64,000 nt of DNA, taken from NCBI RefSeq assembly GCF_013201605.1, contig NZ_CP053848.1, forward strand, positions 186,001-250,000. The letters are read 5' to 3'. Both the position numbers and the translations under genes were made by a program. This stretch comes from Campylobacter ornithocola. GTDB lineage: Bacteria; Campylobacterota; Campylobacteria; Campylobacterales; Campylobacteraceae. Position 1 is the stretch's first letter. Every line of letters begins with the position of its first letter. This document shows positions 28,021 through 36,852 of the stretch, piece after piece. The notes under the pieces were generated by a model, which saw nothing but the letters and a program-made list of their open reading frames with translations, did no database searches and was not told the origin of the DNA.

Positions 28021-29403
28021 ATGGGACAATTGATTCATACTTTTACAGTTGAAAGCACAGATGAGATTATACCTAAGGTTAAGCAAGATTATGGCGATAA
28101 AGCTTTGATAGTAACTAATAAGCAAATTCGTCCAAAAACTATCAATCAAAAACCTTTATATGAGGTTATAGTGGCGATTGAAGAGGCTGATTATGAAGAG
28201 CATTTAAAACAAAACAATTTACCTATGCCACCAAAGAAAAAACCAAACACAGCAAGTTTTCCTGAGGCTAAAATTCAAGCTCCAAAATTTGAAGATGAAA
28301 AAAAAGAAGAAGATGTAGTGCTTGATTTTTCTTCAAAAGCTAAGCAAAAACCTATTAATCCTTATTTAAACACAAGCAAAAAAGATGATAATTTTTTAAA
28401 TTTAAAAAATAAACTTTCTCAGGTTAGTTCAGAAATTAGCAAAGTTTCAAACTATCAAGATTTTTCTATGCCAAATCCAAATTATGATAAAAAAATTGAA
28501 GCCTTTGAAAAGCAAATGAATAAGCTTAATGATAAAATGAATTTGCTTGTGGATATGATGTGGGATGATAAGGCAGATTTACGCAAAGAACTAGCTATAC
28601 CACCTGAGTTTGCAAGTATTTATAAGCAAGCTAAGGCAAGTGGCATGCAAGAAGCGCATTTAGAAGCGATTATGAAAGCGACTATTGAAAATATGCCAAG
28701 TACTATGAAAGCAAATCAAGAAGCAGTGCAAAGGTATTTTTACTCACTTTTGCGTAATATGCTTCCATGTCGTTTAGAAAGTGAAATTAAAAAGCAAAAA
28801 ATCATGATGTTAGTAGGCCCAACAGGAGTGGGTAAAACTACCACTTTAGCTAAACTTGCTTTTCGCTATGCTTATGGAGATAGACGCTATAAAACTGGTA
28901 TTATCACGCTTGATACTTATAGAATAGGTGCAGTAGAGCAACTTTTTCAATATGCTAAGATGATGAAACTTCCTATTATTGATAGTATAGAGCCAAATGA
29001 CTTAGATGATGCGATTAGAAGTTTAAATACTTGTGAGGTTATTTTAGTAGATACAACCGGAAATTCACAATATGATAAAGCAAAACTTGAAAAAACAAAA
29101 GAATTTTTATCGCATTCTAATGCGCAAATTGATGTAAATTTGGTACTTTCAGCAAATACAAAATATGAAGATTTATTAGAAACTTATAATAATTTTTCAT
29201 TTTTAAATATAGACACTTTAATCATTACCAAATTTGATGAAACAAAAGTATTTGGAAATGTATTTTCTTTGCTTTATGAAACTAGCACTCCGATGAGCTT
29301 TTTTTCCATAGGTCAAGAAGTGCCTGATGATATAGAAGTGGCTAATAGTGACTTTTTAGTGCGTTGTGTGTTAGAAGGTTTTAGAAGGGATGAAAATGAG
29401 TAA
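28021..29403 (+). CDS. flhF: Flagellar SRP-family GTPase FlhF
   Basis: A 460-residue protein that fixes flagellum position and number and, in Campylobacter, is needed for sigma-54 dependent gene expression. The N-terminal ~150 residues are a variable basic B region, followed by the N domain and the GTPase with GPTGVGKT at residues 266-273, DTYRIGAVEQL, DTTGNSQYD and TKFDET. RBS AAGGAAAA. It overlaps flhG by 14 bases. Confidence 0.96.
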   Translation: MGQLIHTFTVESTDEIIPKVKQDYGDKALIVTNKQIRPKTINQKPLYEVIVAIEEADYEEHLKQNNLPMPPKKKPNTASFPEAKIQAPKFEDEKKEEDVVLDFSSKAKQKPINPYLNTSKKDDNFLNLKNKLSQVSSEISKVSNYQDFSMPNPNYDKKIEAFEKQMNKLNDKMNLLVDMMWDDKADLRKELAIPPEFASIYKQAKASGMQEAHLEAIMKATIENMPSTMKANQEAVQRYFYSLLRNMLPCRLESEIKKQKIMMLVGPTGVGKTTTLAKLAFRYAYGDRRYKTGIITLDTYRIGAVEQLFQYAKMMKLPIIDSIEPNDLDDAIRSLNTCEVILVDTTGNSQYDKAKLEKTKEFLSHSNAQIDVNLVLSANTKYEDLLETYNNFSFLNIDTLIITKFDETKVFGNVFSLLYETSTPMSFFSIGQEVPDDIEVANSDFLVRCVLEGFRRDENE

Positions 29404-30259
29404 TCAAGCAGAAAAATTAAAAGATCTAGTAAAAAATGACAACTCAAATACAAAACATACTCATTTTATCGCAGTTACTAGCGGTAAAGGTGGGGTTGGA
29501 AAAAGTACTTTTAGTGCAAATTTAGGCAACATCCTAGCTAAAAATGGTTATAAAGTAGGGCTTTTTGATGCAGATATTGGGCTTGCAAATTTAGATGTGA
29601 TTTTAAATGTGCGTGTGGAAAAAAACCTTTTGCATGTTTTAAAGGGCGAATGCTCATTAGAAGATATTTTAATAGAAGTAAAGCCAAATTTATGGCTTAT
29701 CCCAGGTGAAAGTGGCGATGAAATTTTAAAATACAATGATAAAAATATTTATGAGAGATTTTTAAATCAAACAAGTATTTTAGATGATTTAGATTTTTTG
29801 ATCATTGACACAGGAGCAGGCATAGGCGGCAATATAGGAAATTTCTTAGAAATGTCTGATGAGGTTATTGTTATTACTGTGCCTGATCCTGCCGCGATTA
29901 CCGATGCTTATGCTACTATAAAAACCACTTCAAAAACTAAAGAGAATTTATTAATGGTGTTTAATGTAGTTAAAAATGAAAATGAAGCTTTGAGAATTTT
30001 TGATAACATTAAAAAAGTAGCAGATATTAACATTAAGCATAATTTAAATTTAGAATTTTTAGGATTTTTAGGTCAAAGTAAAGATATTAGTTCTAGTATT
30101 AAAAAAAGAACTTTATTTAGTGATGATGACACTAATGCAAGTGATGAGCTAAAAACCATAGCCTCTAAGCTTTTGTATAGGTTGGAACAAAAAGTGCTTA
30201 ATAATGTGGGAGATAAAAGCATTATGAGTTTTTTCAAAAAGCTTTTGGATCGTTTTTAG
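29390..30259 (+). CDS. flhG: MinD-like ATPase FlhG (YlxH)
   Basis: A 289-residue ParA/MinD ATPase with the deviant Walker A GKGGVGKSTFSANLG, FDADIGLANLD and IIDTGAGIG. It limits flagellum number with FlhF and, in Campylobacter, also influences division placement. Two ATGs six bases apart are possible starts (29390, 29396). It overlaps flhF, which suits coupled production of the pair. Confidence 0.95.
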   Translation: MKMSNQAEKLKDLVKNDNSNTKHTHFIAVTSGKGGVGKSTFSANLGNILAKNGYKVGLFDADIGLANLDVILNVRVEKNLLHVLKGECSLEDILIEVKPNLWLIPGESGDEILKYNDKNIYERFLNQTSILDDLDFLIIDTGAGIGGNIGNFLEMSDEVIVITVPDPAAITDAYATIKTTSKTKENLLMVFNVVKNENEALRIFDNIKKVADINIKHNLNLEFLGFLGQSKDISSSIKKRTLFSDDDTNASDELKTIASKLLYRLEQKVLNNVGDKSIMSFFKKLLDRF

Positions 30260-30273
30260 ATTGAGGGAAAAAG

Positions 30274-30630
30274 ATGAGACCAGAGAATTTTGTTGCTTTT
30301 TTTACTGTTTGTGGTTTTTTTATAGGATTAATGTTTACCATAGTTAATATAGAAGATGCAGTAGAGATAGTTGTATATACTTGTTTGATTACTTTTGTAT
30401 TTTATGTGTTAATCCATATAGTAATTATGATTTTTGTAGATGTTAATAAAATTAGCGGTAGAAGCTTTAATAAAGAAAAATATGAAAATGAAAATAATAG
30501 TTTTATAGCAGAATTAGCTGCAAGAGAAAAGAAAATGGATTACTTGCTTGAAAAACTTCAAGAAGAGCGTGAAGACCTTAAAAAACTTGAAAGCTCTTCA
30601 AAAAGAAAAGTAAAACATGCAGCCGCATAA
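30274..30630 (+). CDS. Small two-TM protein of the flagellar operon
   Basis: A 118-residue protein with two adjacent membrane segments (residues ~5-25 and ~30-55) and a charged, Lys/Glu-rich C-terminal helix (REKKMDYLLEKLQEER) that probably coils in the cytoplasm. Function unknown. It is placed between flhG and fliA in Campylobacter and in H. pylori, which suggests a flagellar link. RBS GAGGGAAAAAG. It overlaps fliA by 14 bases. Confidence 0.8.
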   Translation: MRPENFVAFFTVCGFFIGLMFTIVNIEDAVEIVVYTCLITFVFYVLIHIVIMIFVDVNKISGRSFNKEKYENENNSFIAELAAREKKMDYLLEKLQEEREDLKKLESSSKRKVKHAAA

Positions 30631-31303
30631 TGCCTATGCTTCTACGCTAAAAAAAGAACAAGATGACTTAGTCATCTCTTATATGCCAGCATTAAGAGCT
30701 ATGGCTTTTAGACTTAAAGAGCGTTTGCCTGCTAGTATTGATGTAAATGATTTAATTAGTATTGGTGTAGAAGAAATGATCAAACTCTCACGCCGTTATG
30801 ATAAAGAACAAAATGATAATTTTTGGGGTTTTGCAAGAAAAAGAGTCAATGGAGCTATGCTTGATTATCTAAGAAGCCTTGATGTAATGAGTAGAAGCAA
30901 TAGAAAAATCATCAAAGATATTGACGCTATTATAGATGAGTTTTATCAAGAAAATGAAAAAGAGCCTGATGATGAATATTTAGCACAAAGACTAAATTTA
31001 GAAGTAGAAAAAGTAAAAGAAGCAAGAGCAGCTCATGCTATATCGCTTGTTATGCCTTTGGATGAACAGCTAAATTGCTTTAACGATAGTAATATCATAG
31101 AACAAATAGAAAAAGAAGAATTAATAGAAAAAATCAATGCAGTTTTGGAAGAATTTAAAGAAAGAGAAAAGCTTGTAATACAGCTTTATTATTATGAAGA
31201 ATTAAATTTAAAAGAAATCGCAGAGATTTTAGAGATTAGCGAGTCAAGAATTTCACAAATTCATAAGCGTTTGCTTAAGAAGATTAGAGAAAGGCTAGTT
31301 TAA
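30617..31303 (+). CDS. fliA: Flagellar sigma factor FliA (sigma-28)
   Basis: A 228-residue sigma factor directing late flagellar genes. Regions seen: sigma 2 (SIGVEEMIKLSRRYD, FWGFARKRVNGAMLDYLRS), sigma 3 (EPDDEYLAQRLNLEVEKV), and the sigma 4 helix-turn-helix (LNLKEIAEILEISESRISQI). It overlaps the preceding gene by 14 bases and shares the stop/start base with fliM (TAATG). Confidence 0.95.
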   Translation: MQPHNAYASTLKKEQDDLVISYMPALRAMAFRLKERLPASIDVNDLISIGVEEMIKLSRRYDKEQNDNFWGFARKRVNGAMLDYLRSLDVMSRSNRKIIKDIDAIIDEFYQENEKEPDDEYLAQRLNLEVEKVKEARAAHAISLVMPLDEQLNCFNDSNIIEQIEKEELIEKINAVLEEFKEREKLVIQLYYYEELNLKEIAEILEISESRISQIHKRLLKKIRERLV

Positions 31304-32394
31304 TGGCTGAGATACTTTCCCAAGAAGAAATTGATGCTCTTTTAGAAGTTGTTGATGATGATAGCGATGAGAGTACAGCTACATCAAAACTAGAAGAAAT
31401 AGAAGATAAAAGAGATATAGTAGTATATGATTTTAAGCGTCCAAATAGGGTTTCTAAAGAACAGCTTCGTTCTATTAAAGGGATTCATGATAAATTAGCA
31501 AGAAATCTTGCTTCTCAAATTTCATCTATGATGAGAAGTATAGTTGAGATTAAACTTCACTCAGTGGATCAAATGACTTATGGTGAGTTTTTGATGTCTT
31601 TACCTTCGCCAACAAGCTTTAACGTTTTTTCAATTAAGCCTTTAGATGGAAACTGTGTTTTAGAGATTAATCCAAGTATTGCTTTCCCTATGATAGATAG
31701 ACTTTTGGGTGGTCAAGGGGAAAGTTTTGACACCTTAAGAGAGCTTACAGAAATCGAGCTTAATTTGCTTGATTCTATTTTGCGTATTATTATGCAAAGA
31801 CTTAAAGAAAGTTGGATGAATGTTACTGAAATTTATCCAAGCGTAGAAGCAAAAGAATCAAGCCCAAATGTTGTGCAAATTGTTTCTCAAAATGAGATTG
31901 TTATCATGGTGGTAATGGAGATTATCATCGGAAATTCAAGCGGTATGGTAAATATTTGTTATCCGGTAGTGCATTTGGAAAGTATTTTGAGCCGTTTGGC
32001 AAATCGTGATATTATGATGGGTGAAACTTCGGCTAAAAAGTCAAGAAATAAAGAACTTAAAACCTTGATCGGTCGTGCTGAGGTAATTTATGAAGCTATG
32101 CTTGGTAAAACTTTTATCAATGTGAATGAATTTTTAGATTTAAAACAAGGAGATATTTTAAAACTTGATAGAAGTGCAGATGATAAAGCTATAGTTTCTA
32201 TAGATAAAAAAGAAGTATTTTTAGCTCAAGTTGGACTTCATAGATTTAGAAAGTCGATTAAAATCTTAGAACTTATCAAAACTGATAAAGATGAGATTAA
32301 AGAAATGCTTGAAAAATATGAAGATGAAAGAAGAGCAAAAGCAAATTCGTATGATGATAATGAAGAACTAGAAGAGGAAGACGATGATCAATGA
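31303..32394 (+). CDS. fliM: Flagellar motor switch protein FliM
   Basis: A 363-residue C-ring protein. The N-terminal CheY-P binding peptide LSQEEIDALLEVV is present, followed by the FliM middle domain (PLDGNCVLEINPSIAFPMID, RLLGGQG) and a C-terminal SpoA/FliN-like domain. The end is very acidic (EELEEEDDD). It overlaps fliY by 11 bases. Confidence 0.96.
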   Translation: MAEILSQEEIDALLEVVDDDSDESTATSKLEEIEDKRDIVVYDFKRPNRVSKEQLRSIKGIHDKLARNLASQISSMMRSIVEIKLHSVDQMTYGEFLMSLPSPTSFNVFSIKPLDGNCVLEINPSIAFPMIDRLLGGQGESFDTLRELTEIELNLLDSILRIIMQRLKESWMNVTEIYPSVEAKESSPNVVQIVSQNEIVIMVVMEIIIGNSSGMVNICYPVVHLESILSRLANRDIMMGETSAKKSRNKELKTLIGRAEVIYEAMLGKTFINVNEFLDLKQGDILKLDRSADDKAIVSIDKKEVFLAQVGLHRFRKSIKILELIKTDKDEIKEMLEKYEDERRAKANSYDDNEELEEEDDDQ

Positions 32395-33223
32395 TTTTTT
32401 AGGCATATTCGTCAATGAATGTGTAAGTACAATAGAGGGTTTAACAGGAAAAAGTGCTGAATTTAGTGAGTATTATGAGTATGATGTAAATTCTCAAGAT
32501 TCTATGACTCCACCGCTAGTTAGTGCTACTTTTAGTGTTAATAGTGAAATGAAAATTAAAATCTTAGCAAGTGCGGTTTTGATGAGTGCAATTGGCGAGT
32601 GGATGATGGGAGAAGAAGAAATCTCTAAAAATAGCGAGCTAAATGAAGACGAAATGGACGCAGCTAAAGAAGCTATACAAAATATCATCTCAGCATTTTC
32701 TACAACATTGGGTGCACAAAAAGAAATTCCAAAAATGGAATTTAGTTTAGAAAGTTGTGAATTTGTCGCAGGTTCTTTAGAACTTGGCAGTTTTCATAAA
32801 TTATACTTGTATAATGTCAAAATAGCTGACTTAGAAGAAAAAATTTCTTTAGTTTTTGATGAAAAAATTTATAAAATTTTAACCAAAACTGATTTAGAAG
32901 AAATTGTCGCAACAAGCGAAGATCATGTGCAAGATCACAAATCTTTAGCAAATGTTGAAGAATTAAGAAATATTGGTTTGATTATGGATGTACGCCTGCC
33001 TATAAGGGTGCGTATAGGTAGTAAAAAAATGCTTTTAAAAGATGTTTTGACTATGGATATAGGCTCAGTAATTGAGCTTGATCAACTAGCAAATGATCCT
33101 TTAGAAATTTTAATAGGCGATAAAAAAATTGCTTATGGAGAAGTGGTTATTGTAGATGGAAACTTTGGGGTTCAAATTACTGAGATTGGCTCTAAAAAAG
33201 AAAGATTAGAACAACTAAGATGA
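32384..33223 (+). CDS. fliY: Flagellar motor switch protein FliY/FliN
   Basis: A 279-residue switch component. The N-terminal ~180 residues are CheC/FliM-like (GEWMMGEEEISKNSELNEDE), and the C-terminal ~80 form a FliN domain (MDVRLPIRVRIGSKKMLLKD, with SVIELDQLANDPLEI). In Campylobacter FliY and a separate FliN both occur; only FliY is in this window. It overlaps the LOG-protein gene by 4 bases. Confidence 0.92.
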   Translation: MINDFLGIFVNECVSTIEGLTGKSAEFSEYYEYDVNSQDSMTPPLVSATFSVNSEMKIKILASAVLMSAIGEWMMGEEEISKNSELNEDEMDAAKEAIQNIISAFSTTLGAQKEIPKMEFSLESCEFVAGSLELGSFHKLYLYNVKIADLEEKISLVFDEKIYKILTKTDLEEIVATSEDHVQDHKSLANVEELRNIGLIMDVRLPIRVRIGSKKMLLKDVLTMDIGSVIELDQLANDPLEILIGDKKIAYGEVVIVDGNFGVQITEIGSKKERLEQLR

Positions 33224-33855
33224 AAGAATGTATCATTGAAGATATTGTTTATCTTAAAGAATTAGAAAAAATTCAAAAAGGCATAACTTTTTTTGGTTCT
33301 GCTCGGTTAAAAGAAGATAATGAGTATTATATTTTAGCTTCAAAACTAGCTCAAAAGTTAGCCGATGAGGGTTATAGTATTATTAGTGGTGGAGGTGGTG
33401 GCATTATGCAAGCTGCTAATTATGGAGCTATACAAAGTAAGGCCTCGCATTTAAAATCTTTTGGATTTAACATACATTTACCATTTGAGCAAAAAGCAAA
33501 TGACTTTTTAGAGTATAATATTACTTTTAAGAGCTTAGCCATTCGCAAAATGGCTCTTATTCAAAAGAGTCTAGCTTTTGTGATTTTCCCAGGCGGCTTT
33601 GGGACATTAGATGAATTTTTTGAAATTCTTACTCTTAAACAACTTAGTTTTAAAAAAGATGTTCCTATTATTTTAGTTGGGCAAAAATTTTGGCATACTC
33701 TTGATGAATTTATCAAAACTTCTTTACTAGAACTTGGAACTATATCTAAAAATGATGAGTTGAAGTATAGTATAAATGATGATTTAGATGAAATTATAAG
33801 AACGATAAAGGAAAAAGATGAAAATTCTTGTTGCAATGAGTGGGGGTGTGGATAG
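33220..33855 (+). CDS. LOG-family protein (possible nucleotide 5'-monophosphate hydrolase)
   Basis: A 211-residue Rossmann protein with [26 protein letters not shown] and [12 protein letters not shown], the last being the PGGxGTxxE catalytic motif of the LOG family. Related proteins cleave ribose phosphate from nucleotides such as AMP or IMP; older annotations as lysine decarboxylase are wrong for this fold. The substrate here is unknown. Its 3' end overlaps mnmA by 38 bases in another frame. Confidence 0.85.
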   Translation: MKECIIEDIVYLKELEKIQKGITFFGSARLKEDNEYYILASKLAQKLADEGYSIISGGGGGIMQAANYGAIQSKASHLKSFGFNIHLPFEQKANDFLEYNITFKSLAIRKMALIQKSLAFVIFPGGFGTLDEFFEILTLKQLSFKKDVPIILVGQKFWHTLDEFIKTSLLELGTISKNDELKYSINDDLDEIIRTIKEKDENSCCNEWGCG

Positions 33856-34834
33856 TACTGTAACTGCTTATAAGTTAAAACAAGCAGGACATGAGATCAT
33901 AGGCTGTTATATGAAGCTTCATGGAAAGCCTAATTATCATGAAGAAAATATACAAAAAGTAGAAAAAGTTGCTAAATTTTTAGACATCAAATATCATATT
34001 TTAGACTTACAAGAAGACTTTAAAAATCAAGTTTATATGCCTTTTGTTAATACCTACAAAGAAGGAAAAACACCAAATCCTTGTGCTTTGTGTAATCGCT
34101 TTATCAAGCTTGGCAAGCTTTTGGAATTTGCTAAGAGTTTGGGTTGTGAAAAATTAGCCACAGGTCATTATGCAAGGATAGAAAATGGTTTGATTAAAAC
34201 TGCAGTTGATGAGAGTAAGGATCAAAGCTATTTTTTAGCAAATGCAGATAAAGAGGCTTTGGAGTATTTGATTTTCCCTCTTGGAGAGATGAAAAAAGAA
34301 GATGTGAAAAAATTTGCTTTAACCATTGATGTTTTAAAGTCTTTTGCAATACAAAAGGAAAGTTCTGAAATTTGCTTTGTAGAAGACACTTATGTACAAG
34401 TTTTAGATCAGTTTATGGATACTAAAATTCCAGGCGTTGTTAGAGATAGTAGCGGTAAAGAAGTAGGAAAACACGAAGGTTATATGCACTATACCATAGG
34501 TAAAAGAAGAGGTTTTGAAGTGCGTGGGGCTCATGAGCCACATTTTGTATTAAAAATTGATCCTAAAAAAAATGAAATCATAGTAGGTAAAAAAGAAGAG
34601 CTTAAGATAAGTGAATTTAAGCTTGATAATATTAATTTATTTATCGATGCTAAAGAGTTAGATTGTGAAGTAAAAATACGCTATAGGTCAAGATCAACCC
34701 CGTGTAAAGTTTTGATTAATGAAGATAAGAGTGCAAAAATCATCTTACAAGAGCCTGTTTATGGGCTTGCTAGCGGGCAAATGGCAGTATTTTATGATAA
34801 AGATTTGGTTCTTGCTAGTGGATTTATAAATTAA
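33818..34834 (+). CDS. mnmA: tRNA-specific 2-thiouridylase MnmA
   Basis: A 338-residue enzyme thiolating U34 of Lys, Glu and Gln tRNAs. Seen: SGGVDST at residues 8-14, the catalytic Cys pair in NPCALCN and EICFVED, and YFLAN in the substrate region. The start ATG lies inside the LOG gene behind AAAGGAAAAAG, and gives the normal N-terminus [13 protein letters not shown]. It closes the long aroQ operon. Confidence 0.95.
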   Translation: MKILVAMSGGVDSTVTAYKLKQAGHEIIGCYMKLHGKPNYHEENIQKVEKVAKFLDIKYHILDLQEDFKNQVYMPFVNTYKEGKTPNPCALCNRFIKLGKLLEFAKSLGCEKLATGHYARIENGLIKTAVDESKDQSYFLANADKEALEYLIFPLGEMKKEDVKKFALTIDVLKSFAIQKESSEICFVEDTYVQVLDQFMDTKIPGVVRDSSGKEVGKHEGYMHYTIGKRRGFEVRGAHEPHFVLKIDPKKNEIIVGKKEELKISEFKLDNINLFIDAKELDCEVKIRYRSRSTPCKVLINEDKSAKIILQEPVYGLASGQMAVFYDKDLVLASGFIN

Positions 34835-34840
34835 CACCAA

Positions 34841-34882
34841 AGAGATTACTCTAAATCTCTGTCAAAAGAAGAGAGTTTTTTT
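34841..34882 (+). terminator. Possible terminator after mnmA
   Basis: AGAGATT (34841) pairs with AATCTCT (34854-34860) around a 6-base loop; an alternative pairing of AAATCTCT with AGAGAGTTT runs directly into seven Ts at 34876-34882. Either fold could end the long operon; the stems are weak. Confidence 0.4.
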
Positions 34883-34928
34883 AATATTAATATAAGCCTA
34901 TTTTATTGTATTTGTTTAATAAAAAAAA

Positions 34929-34958
34929 GAAAATAAGTAGTTTTAGCTACTTATTTTC
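34929..34958 (-). terminator. Terminator of the restriction endonuclease gene
   Basis: A perfect 12-base stem, GAAAATAAGTAG and its complement, with a 6-base loop. On the minus strand it is followed by a run of eight Ts. The endonuclease stop codon is inside the stem. Confidence 0.8.
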
Positions 34959-35654
34959 TGAAGCAACTATTATTTGATTTATTTTTTCCAAAACTTCTGG
35001 TATTTTTAAAAGCTCTTCAATGAAATAATTGAAATTTTCTTCCATGTCATTTTTTCGAATATTTATAATTTCTTGATAATCAATATTTAGCAATTGACAG
35101 AGCTCTCTGCCGGTCATAATATGTTCTAAATCAAATTCATTTTTCATTCCTTCTCGAATAATTTCTTTGTTGTTTTGATTAAAACAACAAACATAATAAT
35201 CTGTAGAAAATGGTATTTTTGCTCCAAATTTTTCAGAAAATGTTACAAGATTAGTTTTTTCACCTTTCACTTTTTTTGTATCAAATGTATCCCCATCTTT
35301 TAATTCTATTATCTTGCACAATCTATAATCACTAACGATAAAAATTATCATATCTGGCTCAATACCTTTTATTACATGTTTATAATCTTGTGTTTTTTTT
35401 AAAATTTTTTTAGTACAAAGAAAGGTTCCTTGATTTATCTCGCTTCTTGTAACTTTTTCAATAAATATGTCTATATTATCAATTGTAGAACATCTATTAA
35501 TCAATAATTTTTCTAACTCATTACCATTAGAGATTACACAAGCTTGAACTCTTGAAAGAAGTTGTCCTAGCGCATCATTTCCGACAGTTCTTGTGTATCC
35601 AGATACTCCACTTTTTTGAACATTTCGTCCTTGTTGATTTGATATTTTACTCAT
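34947..35654 (-). CDS. Putative type II restriction endonuclease
   Basis: A 235-residue protein directly behind a DNA methyltransferase. The central region has a likely PD-(D/E)xK core: P100-D101, then about 15 residues, then E117-L-K119 (KIIELKDGDTFD). The recognition sequence is unknown and I do not recognise a named enzyme. Start: ATG 35654 is chosen because GGAG lies 6 bases upstream; an in-frame ATG at 35666 would put that RBS inside the gene. It overlaps the methyltransferase by 8 bases, so the two are coupled. The nuclease assignment is from motif and context. Confidence 0.7.
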   Translation of the reverse strand: MSKISNQQGRNVQKSGVSGYTRTVGNDALGQLLSRVQACVISNGNELEKLLINRCSTIDNIDIFIEKVTRSEINQGTFLCTKKILKKTQDYKHVIKGIEPDMIIFIVSDYRLCKIIELKDGDTFDTKKVKGEKTNLVTFSEKFGAKIPFSTDYYVCCFNQNNKEIIREGMKNEFDLEHIMTGRELCQLLNIDYQEIINIRKNDMEENFNYFIEELLKIPEVLEKINQIIVASENK

Positions 35655-36309
35655 ATAAGTCTCCAAATTTTAAATCACATCCTAGAAATTTTCGATTGGT
35701 TTCTTCGCAAGCTCTTAAAACAGAGTAGCCTCCGCTAGCAGGATCAACAACAATATCTTCTTCTTGTGTCGTTGCTAAGATTAGTTGTTTTTGAAGCTCT
35801 ACCGGCTTTGAGTGTGTATGAATTTTGTTATTTATCTTTTCACCCCAAACATCTGGAATATTATGAATATTCCAAGTGGTTTTAGCTTTTCTTGGACTTT
35901 TTTGAATTATAATTAGATATTCACATCTTCTTCTAGAGCGGTATCCCATACCAATTTTTTGTTTGTCCCAAGTTATCATATCTACTATTTCAATAGATTT
36001 AAAATTACCTATCCAATCTTTACATTCGAACAAATGAAATTTATCTACCCATAGAAATAAATATCCATTAGGTTTTAAAATTTTTTCTATTTGGTTAATA
36101 AAAGTTAATATAATTTCTTTTGTCATTTGAGGTAGTTCGGAACGTTCCCTACCTCTACTTTTTCCTTCATTGCCATAAGAAAGTTTGTCTAAAACACCTC
36201 TATATTGTGGGTCAAAAAAAACCACTTTTATACTTTCTTTGTCAATTAATTTTAATAATTTTAAGCCATTCATTTTATTTTTTTTATTCATAATAGCTTT
36301 GTATGACAT
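35647..36309 (-). CDS. DNA methyltransferase (adenine-N6 or cytosine-N4) of a type II R-M system
   Basis: A 220-residue amino-methyltransferase. The catalytic motif IV is D33-P-Q-Y36, a variant of DPPY, and the SAM motif I (VVDPASGGYSV, ~188-196) comes after it, giving the beta-class order. LPQMTKEII, WVDKFHLFE and the late HSKPVELQKQLI are further family features. It is short for a stand-alone enzyme, so target recognition must sit in the ~100 residues between the motifs. RBS AAGGAAAA precedes the ATG. Specificity unknown. Confidence 0.82.
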   Translation of the reverse strand: MSYKAIMNKKNKMNGLKLLKLIDKESIKVVFFDPQYRGVLDKLSYGNEGKSRGRERSELPQMTKEIILTFINQIEKILKPNGYLFLWVDKFHLFECKDWIGNFKSIEIVDMITWDKQKIGMGYRSRRRCEYLIIIQKSPRKAKTTWNIHNIPDVWGEKINNKIHTHSKPVELQKQLILATTQEEDIVVDPASGGYSVLRACEETNRKFLGCDLKFGDLYE

Positions 36310-36358
36310 TAATGATTTTCCTTTAATTTTTTAAATAAATACAATAGCATTTGTGGAG

Positions 36359-36850
36359 TTAAAATATCTCCATAATACTTATATCAAACCATAATAGATC
36401 AAATTTAAGTAAAATTCCATAAATCACAGCACTAAATAATCCTGCGAAAATTCCTGCTAAAACATCATCTAGCATTACACCTAAACCGCCTTTGGTTTTT
36501 TTGTCAATTTTGCCTATAATAGAAGGTTTTGTGATATCAAAAAATCTAAATAAAACAAAAGAAAGTAAAAAAGTAAAAACACTTTGTCCACAAATTGCCA
36601 AAGCTAAAAATACTCCTACAACCTCGTCTATTACAATATGCTTGTCATCGTGTTTGCCTGTTTGTTTTTCATATTGGTCGATGATTTTTATAGAAACTAA
36701 GAAAAGTAAAATTGCAAGTAAAATTAAAGTTCCTATACCCAAATACCTTAAAATAAAAAAAGCAGGGACTAGTGCTGCTATTGTGCCAAAAGTTCCTGGA
36801 GCTTTATTAACACTACCTGAATAAAAAAAAGTTAAAAATAATTTTTGCAT
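36359..36850 (-). CDS. pgpA: Phosphatidylglycerophosphatase A
   Basis: A 163-residue membrane phosphatase producing phosphatidylglycerol. Seen: FFYSGSVNKAPGTFGTIAAL at the N-terminus, IVIDEVVGVFLAL, and the KGGLGVMLDDVLAGI segment, all typical of PgpA; four membrane helices. A GTG at 36856 overlapping the upstream stop could also start it, but ATG 36850 gives the normal MQKLFLTFF beginning. It is the last gene of the ispDF operon. Confidence 0.93.
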   Translation of the reverse strand: MQKLFLTFFYSGSVNKAPGTFGTIAALVPAFFILRYLGIGTLILLAILLFLVSIKIIDQYEKQTGKHDDKHIVIDEVVGVFLALAICGQSVFTFLLSFVLFRFFDITKPSIIGKIDKKTKGGLGVMLDDVLAGIFAGLFSAVIYGILLKFDLLWFDISIMEIF

Positions 36851-36852
36851 AA

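Noticed and set aside
34947-36309. Prophage or IS-borne restriction cassette
   Set aside because: No integrase, transposase, terminal repeats or tRNA at the borders were seen.
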